Shown piece after piece: positions 1 through 6,330 of a stretch of 7,034 nt of DNA; positions within the stretch are counted from its first letter, which is position 1; each line of letters begins with the position of its first letter. The notes under the pieces are model-generated. The model saw only the letters and a list, made by a program, of their open reading frames with translations, ran no database searches and was not told the origin of the DNA. A program made the position numbers and the translations under genes. Source of the DNA: Methylococcaceae bacterium (GTDB lineage Bacteria; Pseudomonadota; Gammaproteobacteria; Methylococcales; Methylococcaceae); assembly GCA_012026715.1 (NCBI GenBank), contig VEPB01000138.1:1-7034 (forward strand), read 5' to 3'.

Positions 1-1
1 C

Positions 2-1204
2 ACCTTCTCCTTTCTTCCCGCCGACATGGTCAGCCAGATCCTCAATTTCGGCGCGCCGGCACCCATCGATCTGCAGGTGCGGGGCAACGATTTCAACGGC
101 AACTACGCCTATGCCCATCAATTGCTGAACCGAATCCGCCAAGTGCCCGGGGTGGCCGATGCCCGCATCCAGCAGGCCCGCAACAGTCCCAGTTTCAACG
201 TCGACGTGGACCGCTCCCGAGCCCAGTTCGCCGGGGTGACGGAGCGCGACGTGGCCAACAGCCTGGTGGTGCAGCTGGCCGGTTCCGGGCAGGTGGCGCC
301 GGCCTACTGGCTGAACCCGCAGAATGGCGTGACCTATCCCATCGTCATGCAGACGCCCACCTACCAGCTGGATTCCCTGGCGGCCCTGCAGAATCTGCCC
401 ATCACCTCGGCGGCGTCGGAAGCCCCGCAGGTTTTGGGCGGCATCGCCGACATACGCCGCCGCGCGTCCAGCGCGGTGGTGTCCCACTACGACATCCAGC
501 ACCTGGTGCAGATCTTCGCCAACACCCAAGGCCGTGACTTGGGGGGCGTGGCGGCGGACATCCAGAAGCTGGTCGATGAAGCCGCGGGCGAGCTGCCCAA
601 GGGCAGCGTGGTGGTGCTGCAGGGCCAGTTCAAGACCATGAACGGCGCCTATTCCGGGCTGCTGTTCGGATTGGCGGGGGCCATCGTGCTGATCTACCTG
701 CTGATCGTGGTCAACTTCCAATCCTGGGCCGATCCCTTCGTCATCATCACTGCCCTGCCGGCGGCGTTGGCCGGGATCGTCTGGATGCTGTTCGCCACCG
801 GCACCACCCTGTCGGTTCCGGCTCTGACCGGCGTCATCATGTGCATGGGAGTGGCCACCGCCAACAGCGTGCTTGTGGTCAGTTTCGCCCGCGAACGGCT
901 GGACCAGACCGGCGATGCCCTGGCGGCCGCCCTGGAAGCGGGCTTTGTGCGTTGCCGGCCGGTGCTGATGACGGCGCTGGCTATGGTGATCGGCATGACC
1001 CCCATGGCGCTGGGCATGGGGGAGGGCGGCGAGCAGAACGCGCCACTGGGCCGGGCGGTGATCGGCGGGCTGATCTTCGCCACCGTCAGTACCCTGCTGC
1101 TGGTGCCGGTGGTCTTCACCCTGGTCCATTCCCGCGCCAGCCGGCGCCGCGCCAATTCCGAATATCCTGGAGAACTCGATGCCGCAGAACGAAGCACAGC
1201 CTGA
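2..1204 (+). CDS. RND efflux transporter permease subunit, C-terminal part (5' end outside window)
   Basis: This is the C-terminal 400 residues of a proton-driven RND (AcrB/MexB-like) inner-membrane pump that exports small molecules through a periplasmic adaptor. The frame is open from base 2, and the ATG at 26 is internal because in-frame codons before it read TFSFLPAD, which continues the family sequence. Visible residues 1-215 are periplasmic porter-domain sequence, including GVADARIQQ, a DVDRSRAQFAG stretch and APAYWLNPQNGV. Transmembrane helices TM8-TM12 follow at about 219-239, 245-265, 271-296, 319-338 and 350-375, then a short basic, polar tail. EGGEQNAPLGRAVIGG before TM12 is a strong family signature. 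In TM10 the sequence MGVATANSVLVVSFARE has Ala where AcrB has the proton-relay Lys940. The adaptor gene overlaps its 3' end by 26 bases. Substrate cannot be inferred. Family call is very secure. Confidence 0.95.
   Translation, partial: TFSFLPADMVSQILNFGAPAPIDLQVRGNDFNGNYAYAHQLLNRIRQVPGVADARIQQARNSPSFNVDVDRSRAQFAGVTERDVANSLVVQLAGSGQVAPAYWLNPQNGVTYPIVMQTPTYQLDSLAALQNLPITSAASEAPQVLGGIADIRRRASSAVVSHYDIQHLVQIFANTQGRDLGGVAADIQKLVDEAAGELPKGSVVVLQGQFKTMNGAYSGLLFGLAGAIVLIYLLIVVNFQSWADPFVIITALPAALAGIVWMLFATGTTLSVPALTGVIMCMGVATANSVLVVSFARERLDQTGDALAAALEAGFVRCRPVLMTALAMVIGMTPMALGMGEGGEQNAPLGRAVIGGLIFATVSTLLLVPVVFTLVHSRASRRRANSEYPGELDAAERSTA
1169..1173 (+). promoter_or_regulatory. Ribosome binding site of the adaptor gene, inside the permease gene
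   Basis: GGAGA lies five bases before the ATG at 1179, within the last codons of the permease. It supports 1179 as the adaptor start and implies translational coupling, since ribosomes ending at 1204 pass over the new start. Confidence 0.75.
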
Positions 1205-2345
1205 ATCCCGCCATTTCCTCGGACTGGGGTTATTCGCCCTGGCGGCCATCGCCGCCGCCACGGTCGCCCACGGTCTCACCAGCCGTTCGCGGGACCAGGA
1301 AGCCTTGCGCCGGTGGACAGAGGCCAACGCCATTCCCACCGTGGCTGTGATCAGCCCCGCGGCGGCGGCCAACAGCGCCGGCCTGGAACTGCCGGGCCGG
1401 CTGGAGGCGCATTCCCAGGCGCCCATCTTCGCCAGGGTCAGCGGCTATCTGAAGAGCTGGAAGGCGGAGATCGGCACGCCGGTGAAGGCCGGCCAGCTGC
1501 TGGCGGAAATCGAGACGCCGGAACTGGACCAGCAGTTGCTGCAGGCCAAGGCTGACCTGGCCACCGCCGAGGCCGACGCGGCCCTGGCTGAGAGCACGGC
1601 CAAGCGCTTTCAGTCGCTGCTGGCTACCGATTCGGTGGCGCGCCAGGACGTGGACGAGAAACTCAGCGCCGCGCGGGGCAAGCAGGCCAATCTGAAATCC
1701 GCCCGCGCCAATGTCGATCGCTATGCGGCCATGAAGAATTTCACCCGGCTGACTGCGCCTTTCGACGGCGTGGTGACCGCCCGCAACACCAATGTCGGTG
1801 CGCTGATCACCGTCGGCGCCAGTGCCGGGCAGGAGCTGTTCGTGGTGTCGGACATCCGCAATCTGCGGGTCTACGTCAGCATGCCCCAGAGTTTCGTGCC
1901 CCAGGTGGCGGCGGGTACCCTGGCGACCCTCACGGTGCCGGATCGGCCCGGCCGCTCCTATGCCGCGACGGTCAGCGCCACCACCCACGCGGTCGATACC
2001 GCCAGCGGCACCAGCCTGATTCAGCTGACGGTGGACAATGCCGCCGGTGAGTTGCTGCCCGGCGGCTATGCCAGCGTCAAGCTGAACCTTCCCGGCAACC
2101 CGGCTGCGCTGACCGTCCCCGCCAGCAGCCTGATCCTCGATGCGAAAGGCACCGGCGTCGCGGTGGTCGGCGCTGACGGCAAGGTGACGCTGAAGCCGGT
2201 GTCCATCGCCCGCGATCTGGGCAAGGTGGTGGAGATCGCCGCCGGAGTCGACGCCAGCGATCGCGTCATCGACAGCCCGCCGGACGGCATCGCCAACGGC
2301 GACTCGGTCCGGGTGGCGGTTCCGCCGGCGGGAAAATCGGGCTAA
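1179..2345 (+). CDS. RND efflux periplasmic adaptor subunit (HlyD/MFP family)
   Basis: This 388-residue membrane fusion protein would link the RND permease to an outer-membrane channel across the periplasm. Residues 13-33 form one hydrophobic N-terminal anchor. There is no lipobox Cys, so it is held by a helix rather than by lipid. The first half of the lipoyl/barrel-sandwich domain is at about 73-115 (ARVSGYLKSWKAEIGTPVKAG). An Ala/Gln/Glu-rich helical hairpin spans 114-185. The second lipoyl half is at 186-213 (RLTAPFDGVVTARNTNVGAL), with the family's typical APFDG.V motif. A beta-barrel follows at about 228-304, with LPGGYASVKL near its end, and a membrane-proximal domain at 311-380. Length is normal for the family. 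The start is set by GGAGA at 1169. The gene overlaps the permease by 26 bases. The usual order in such operons is adaptor first; here it is second. No outer-membrane factor gene follows in the window. Confidence 0.95.
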   Translation: MPQNEAQPESRHFLGLGLFALAAIAAATVAHGLTSRSRDQEALRRWTEANAIPTVAVISPAAAANSAGLELPGRLEAHSQAPIFARVSGYLKSWKAEIGTPVKAGQLLAEIETPELDQQLLQAKADLATAEADAALAESTAKRFQSLLATDSVARQDVDEKLSAARGKQANLKSARANVDRYAAMKNFTRLTAPFDGVVTARNTNVGALITVGASAGQELFVVSDIRNLRVYVSMPQSFVPQVAAGTLATLTVPDRPGRSYAATVSATTHAVDTASGTSLIQLTVDNAAGELLPGGYASVKLNLPGNPAALTVPASSLILDAKGTGVAVVGADGKVTLKPVSIARDLGKVVEIAAGVDASDRVIDSPPDGIANGDSVRVAVPPAGKSG

Positions 2346-2785
2346 CGACCGATCCATCCGCCACGGTCCGACTCACGCCGCGGGCGCGTTGTGGCTCCAT
2401 GCAGCCGGTTCCGGCCAGATCATCCGTAGGCGACCGCGGGCGCAGCCCCGTCTTTCTTCCCCGTTACTTCACGGTTTGACCAGGCCACCAGCAGTCCGTC
2501 GGCAGCGTCGGCGCGGCTGTGGTTTGCCTGATCACCGTTCCGCTGACCCGCTTCTGAACCGATGCTAACTGTGCGATCCAATAGGGAAAACGGCTTTGTG
2601 CCCGGATGCCAGCATGGGTGCTGTCCTGCTGACTCGGTATCAACAACCTCAGCCGCTGAAATGGAATTGGCCGGCTCACAATGCCGTCCGGAAGTGGCGT
2701 CAGAGTTTTCGCGGATACCTTGAGGTCGGTTCAAGCAAATGAAAGGTAAGGGTTAGTTGTAAAACCACCGGGCTTTCGGTCGGCC

Positions 2786-2801
2786 CGCCAGGAAGCTGGC
2801 G
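2786..2801 (+). promoter_or_regulatory. Short perfect hairpin in the receptor-gene leader
   Basis: CGCCAG and CTGGCG form a perfect 6-bp stem around the tetraloop GAAG. An overlapping inverted repeat, CGGGC (2769-2773) and GCCCG (2783-2787), sits just upstream and would compete with it. No T-run follows, so it is not an intrinsic terminator. It may be part of a folded 5' leader. A regulatory role is inferred. Confidence 0.3.
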
Positions 2802-2810
2802 CGCCAATTG

Positions 2811-2856
2811 CTCAATGGGCTTTGGTTAAGTTTGGTAAAGCCGTCAACCCATTGAG
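2811..2856 (+). promoter_or_regulatory. 9-bp perfect inverted repeat reaching the receptor gene's ribosome binding site
   Basis: CTCAATGGG at 2811-2819 is exactly complementary to CCCATTGAG at 2848-2856. Inside it, CTTT (2820-2823) can pair with AAAG (2837-2840), leaving the seven bases 2841-2847 bulged and a 13-base loop at 2824-2836. The right arm ends inside the GAGAGAG ribosome binding site (2854-2860) that precedes the ATG at 2870. As RNA, this would partly hide the site. As DNA, it could be an operator with widely spaced half-sites. It matches no riboswitch class I can name, including the cobalamin riboswitch often found ahead of TonB receptors. Confidence 0.45.
2821..2840 (+). repeat. 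Tandem 10-bp direct repeat in the leader hairpin loop
   Basis: TTTGGTTAAG at 2821-2830 is followed directly by TTTGGTAAAG at 2831-2840, with one mismatch. The pair fills the space between the arms of the 2811-2856 inverted repeat. Two helical-turn-spaced copies could be a protein-binding site, or a small duplication. A longer-range near copy also exists: GGGCTTTCGGT (2770-2780) resembles GGGCTTTGGT (2817-2826). Confidence 0.4.
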
Positions 2857-2860
2857 AGAG
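2854..2860 (+). promoter_or_regulatory. Ribosome binding site that decides the receptor start
   Basis: GAGAGAG lies nine bases before the ATG at 2870. The frame is also open from a TTG at 2822, but that start would lie inside the inverted repeat, has no ribosome binding site, and would put 16 extra residues before an already long signal-peptide n-region. I therefore chose 2870. Confidence 0.6.
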
Positions 2861-2869
2861 CCAGAAAAA

Positions 2870-5800
2870 ATGAGCAACCACTCATCTGCAACCCCAGATT
2901 CGGCCGCGCGCCCGCCGCAACCGGCCATCCCCTTTCGCCAAACCTCCATCGCGCTGGCCGTGGCGAGCGCGGTCATGCTGGGAGGTCCCGCTTACGGGGC
3001 GGACGACAAGGTTGTCGATGAGCTCAAAGCGGAAGTGGCCCGGTTGAAGCAAGCCTTGGAAGAAAAGGAACAGGCGCTGGCCGCCCAAAAGTCCGGGCCG
3101 GCTGCGGCCCCCGATGCCGGCGAGCCGCCGGTTTCGGAGACTCCTCCGAGCGAGCAGACTGCAGAAGCCGCCAAGCCGGAGGAACCCAAGGCCCTGGGAG
3201 AGGTGGTGGCGCGCGGCCGGCGCGGCCTAGTGCGCAAGCACGATATCCCGCAATCGACTTCGGTCGTCACGGGCCAGGAACTGGAGCAGACCGGAGCGTA
3301 CACCCTGGCCGATTTCACCAAGCGCACCGCCAACCTGCAGCGCGATACCGGCAACCCTCGCACCCTCAGCCTGGGCATCCGCGGCATCGGCCGCAAGGGC
3401 ATCACCGAAGCTCAGGATCCCAGCGTCGCGACCGCCATCGACGGCATCAGCTATGCCTACAACTCGCTGGCTACCTGGGACCAGGTGGACGTGGAATCGG
3501 TGGAGGTCAACCGCGGTCCCGGCGGTACCTTGGGCGGCAAGAACTACAGCCTGGGCCAGATCAACATCACCACCCGAGGCCCGTCGTTTACACCGGGCGG
3601 ACGTTACGCCATGCGCTTCGGCATGTACGACACCTTTTACGGCGACCTGTCCTACGGCGGTCCCCTCGTCGACGACCTGCTGGCCTGGCGCGGCACCTTC
3701 TTCGTCCACAAGAACGCAGGCGTCTACCAGAACGACTACGACTTGCGTGGCCGGACCTACATCGACACCAACAAGATATCCGGCCGGGTCCAGTTCCTGC
3801 TGACGCCCTCCGAAAACTTCTCGGCCAAGCTGCGGGTCGACGTGGAACCGCGCACGGCGGAAAACTTCAACGGACTCAACTTCTTCCACCGCGAGCCCGC
3901 CACCTTCAGCAACGGCAACGGCTGGAACAACGGCACGACCGCTTGGAACCGCCTGAACCGAGGGTATTTCAAGCAGTTGCAGAACTACGGCGTGAACCGT
4001 TACTACAACTACTACACCGGTTTGCAGAACAATGACAACCAGCTGGCGCTGGAGACCGGCATGCACGGCGTGACCGGCGAGATGAACTGGAAGCTGGGAA
4101 CTCACACCCTCACCTCCATCACCGGCTGGAAGGACTTCTGGTTCGATGCCCGCAACGACGAAGGCACGCCCTACGACATCTCGCTGCAGGGCGGCGGCGG
4201 TGTGCGCTACGACCAGTTCAGCCAGGAACTGCGGCTGGCTTCCGAGAAAGGCGGCTTCGTGGACTACGTGACTGGTCTGTACTACATCAAGACCCGCACC
4301 AACGTGGATGCCAAGACCGGCTGGGGGTCCGATGCGGGCTTCTGGTTTGCCGGTGGCCAGCCCAGCCTGTTCCACGCCAACGGCACTGCGGTATCCACGC
4401 CCATCACCGCGGCTAACGTGGCGGCCAACGGCGCGATCAGCACCCGTACCGAGATCGATCCGATCAGCGGCTTACCCTCGCTGGTCTACGGCGGCGCCTA
4501 CGGCCGGCTCACCGCGACTCCGCAAGGCCGTTATCTGTTGAGCGACAGCCTCAACGGCCTGCGTACCCTGGGCCAGATGCAGATTCGCAACGAAAGTCCC
4601 GCCTGGTACGGCAACGCCAACTGGCATCTGTTCGACAACTTCACCCTCAACACCGGCATCCGGGTGACTCAGGAGGATCGTACCACGCGGGGTTTCAAGG
4701 AAATCACCGAGAACGGCTACGGATCGCTTCTGAACCCGACCCGTTCCAACTTCGGGGTCAAGCTGGGCGGTTTCGACTCGATCATCGTCTCCGCCCCGAA
4801 TCCGAGTTACAACGCTCTCGGTCCCGATGGCCAATGGCACACCTACAACTACACCAACCGGGACGGCTCGAAGTTCAACCCAACCCGGGACTTCAACACC
4901 TACGTCATCAACAACCGGATCGTCTCGAAGTCCGACTGGCTCAAGGCCGGCCGCCCCGATACGGATACCAGCTATGCCACCAACGATGCCTTCTACAAGA
5001 GCGGTCAGAAGCTGGGCCTGGGAACCAACGTGGCAAACGCCTTCCAGCATGCCGCAGGCGTCTCGGGCGATCCGGGCGCGACCAATGGCACTGCCAACGT
5101 TTCCGCCGACACGCCGACCAGCAACGTCATCCGTGTCGCGGTCGGTACCACCGCGCTCACCACCGACCAAGCCGGTTATGCGGAGGCCCTCAAGAAAGCC
5201 GATGCCGCCGCCCGCAAATACTTCAACGTCACCAATACCAAGGATGACAACGGCGTGATCACCAAGCACGCCTGGGAAAAGCTGACTGCCGGCCAGCAGC
5301 GCCAAATCGCCGATGCCCAGAATCTGCGCAAGGCGCAGATCGGGCCGGTCTACCACTCGGTCAGGGCGGACCCCTTCCGCAAGACCCAGCTGACCTCGGT
5401 GATCAGCCCCATCTACAAGTTCAGCGACGACCTGACCGGATACGCCACCTGGCAGCACGGCGAAAAAGCCGGCATCGCCCAGATCGTCAACGGTATCTCC
5501 ATGATGGCCCAGCCGGAAACCACCGAATCCTACGAGATCGGGCTGAAGTCGTTCTTCTTCGACAAGACCCTCACCTTGAACACGGACGTGTTCTACAGCG
5601 ACATCTCCAACTACCAGCAGGCCATTTCGGTATTGGACGAGTACACCACAGCCATCAACAACGACGGGCTTCTGTACTACACCACCGCAACGTTGAACGC
5701 CAAAAAAGTGAAGTCCTGGGGTATCGAGGTGGACGGCGCCTATACCGGAATCGAGAACACGGCGCTGCGGTTCTCGGCGGCATACACAGACGCCTGGTAC

Positions 5801-6217
5801 GCCGATTTCAAGGACTCGCCGCTATCACCTGAGACGGACCCGTCGCCGCCCGAGGCGCGCCGGAATCCGTTCCAGGACCTGAGCGGCAAGACCCTGCCCG
5901 GCGCCTCCAAGTTCGCCTTCAACGTCGGCGGTGAATACCGACACCCGGTGTTTACCGGCTTCGAGGCCCATACCGCCCTGAACTACAGCTTCCAGACCGG
6001 CTACAACAATGATCTGACGCTTTCCAAGTACGGCTGGGTCAATGGCTACGGCACGGCGGACGTGGCGGTGGGCCTGGGCCGCAAGGACAAACTGTTCGAC
6101 ATCAGCTTCCTGGTGCGCAACCTGTTAGACACCCAGCCCAAGGCTTTCGGAACGTCCACCGGGACTCTGTTGACCCAGCCGCGCTGGTACGGCGTGGTGG
6201 TCAGCGGGCAGTTCTAA
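2870..6217 (+). CDS. Large TonB-dependent outer-membrane receptor with coiled-coil N-terminal extension
   Basis: This 1115-residue protein is an outer-membrane beta-barrel gated by an internal plug and powered by TonB-ExbBD for uptake of a scarce ligand. A signal peptide has a long polar n-region, Arg23, a hydrophobic core at 25-39 and likely cleavage near AYG-AD (43/44). A coiled coil at about 46-74 has Leu/Val at heptad spacing (L52, V56, L59, L63, L70). A Pro/Ala/Glu linker spans 75-107. A TonB-box-like LGEVVARGRR is at 109-118 and the plug is at about 120-238, with IRGIGRKG, DGISY and VESVEVNRGPGGTLGGKN. The barrel follows and ends in the terminal aromatic GQF typical of outer-membrane proteins. 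Common receptors are about 650-850 residues. The excess here lies in the N-terminal extension and in predicted loops at about 480-575 and 610-838. I see no Cys. The ligand (siderophore, metal chelate or other) cannot be told. A strong terminator follows. Confidence 0.93.
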   Translation: MSNHSSATPDSAARPPQPAIPFRQTSIALAVASAVMLGGPAYGADDKVVDELKAEVARLKQALEEKEQALAAQKSGPAAAPDAGEPPVSETPPSEQTAEAAKPEEPKALGEVVARGRRGLVRKHDIPQSTSVVTGQELEQTGAYTLADFTKRTANLQRDTGNPRTLSLGIRGIGRKGITEAQDPSVATAIDGISYAYNSLATWDQVDVESVEVNRGPGGTLGGKNYSLGQINITTRGPSFTPGGRYAMRFGMYDTFYGDLSYGGPLVDDLLAWRGTFFVHKNAGVYQNDYDLRGRTYIDTNKISGRVQFLLTPSENFSAKLRVDVEPRTAENFNGLNFFHREPATFSNGNGWNNGTTAWNRLNRGYFKQLQNYGVNRYYNYYTGLQNNDNQLALETGMHGVTGEMNWKLGTHTLTSITGWKDFWFDARNDEGTPYDISLQGGGGVRYDQFSQELRLASEKGGFVDYVTGLYYIKTRTNVDAKTGWGSDAGFWFAGGQPSLFHANGTAVSTPITAANVAANGAISTRTEIDPISGLPSLVYGGAYGRLTATPQGRYLLSDSLNGLRTLGQMQIRNESPAWYGNANWHLFDNFTLNTGIRVTQEDRTTRGFKEITENGYGSLLNPTRSNFGVKLGGFDSIIVSAPNPSYNALGPDGQWHTYNYTNRDGSKFNPTRDFNTYVINNRIVSKSDWLKAGRPDTDTSYATNDAFYKSGQKLGLGTNVANAFQHAAGVSGDPGATNGTANVSADTPTSNVIRVAVGTTALTTDQAGYAEALKKADAAARKYFNVTNTKDDNGVITKHAWEKLTAGQQRQIADAQNLRKAQIGPVYHSVRADPFRKTQLTSVISPIYKFSDDLTGYATWQHGEKAGIAQIVNGISMMAQPETTESYEIGLKSFFFDKTLTLNTDVFYSDISNYQQAISVLDEYTTAINNDGLLYYTTATLNAKKVKSWGIEVDGAYTGIENTALRFSAAYTDAWYADFKDSPLSPETDPSPPEARRNPFQDLSGKTLPGASKFAFNVGGEYRHPVFTGFEAHTALNYSFQTGYNNDLTLSKYGWVNGYGTADVAVGLGRKDKLFDISFLVRNLLDTQPKAFGTSTGTLLTQPRWYGVVVSGQF

Positions 6218-6244
6218 ATTCGAGTTCTATGGCGCCCTCGTTTT

Positions 6245-6275
6245 GGGCTCGGGCTGGTTCCCGAGCCCTTTTTTT
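6245..6275 (+). terminator. Rho-independent terminator of the receptor gene
   Basis: GGGCTCGGG (6245-6253) and CCCGAGCCC (6260-6268) form a perfect 9-bp GC-rich stem with a six-base loop, followed by seven Ts (6269-6275). It begins 27 bases after the receptor stop codon and separates that transcript from the secreted collar-domain gene. Confidence 0.95.
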
Positions 6276-6330
6276 GTCGGGCGTGCCAGTTGCCACGTCC
6301 ATTCACTGAAAACATGAAGGAAAGACCGTC

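Larger units (their letters stand above)
2346..2869 (+). other. Intergenic region with no recognisable gene; structured leader at its 3' end
   Basis: These 524 bases separate the efflux pair from the receptor gene. The first 100 bases are GC-rich and carry CCGCGGGCGC twice (2378-2387, 2434-2443). A weak stem GGGC-GCA-GCCC at 2438-2448, followed by a pyrimidine run, might end efflux transcription but is too short to call. From about 2480 to 2765 the DNA is visibly less GC-rich than the flanking genes. Short open frames exist on both strands here: 2420-2734 and 2464-2679 on the minus strand and 2562-2723 on the plus strand. None has a convincing domain or ribosome binding site. It may be a decayed gene or mobile remnant, but I see no terminal repeats or transposase motif. 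The last 100 bases contain two small hairpins, a tandem 10-mer and a 9-bp inverted repeat. I found no convincing -35/-10 pair. Confidence 0.6.

Noticed and set aside
1230..2357. Long minus-strand open frame opposite the adaptor gene
   Set aside because: Its composition (Gly/Arg/His/Gln-rich, no domains) is that of an antisense shadow of a high-GC gene. The plus-strand product is unmistakable.
2378..2443. CCGCGGGCGC occurring twice, 56 bases apart
   Set aside because: A 10-base GC-only word in high-GC DNA is easily found twice by chance, and no longer unit is shared.
2438..2460. GGGC-GCA-GCCC stem with pyrimidine tail as terminator of the efflux operon
   Set aside because: The stem is only 4 bp and the tail is broken by C and G, far weaker than the clear terminator at 6245.
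2420..2734. Minus-strand open frames (2420-2734, 2464-2679) as a small gene
   Set aside because: No domain, no convincing ribosome binding site, and several frames are open over the same bases. Kept only as an open question in the findings.
2720..2765. Sigma-70-like promoter for the receptor gene (TTGAGG at 2720-2725)
   Set aside because: No acceptable -10 hexamer lies 16-18 bases downstream.
2822..2869. TTG start giving a 16-residue longer receptor
   Set aside because: It lies within the inverted repeat, has no ribosome binding site, and would lengthen an already long signal-peptide n-region. The ATG at 2870 has GAGAGAG at good spacing.
2700..2870. Cobalamin riboswitch upstream of the TonB receptor
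   Set aside because: The region has GC hairpins but lacks the conserved B12-box sequence and the long multi-stem layout of that class.
3227..4375. Long minus-strand open frame opposite the receptor; another at 4472-5458
   Set aside because: Val/Gly/Ala-rich antisense shadows with no recognisable motif, lying opposite well-conserved receptor sequence.
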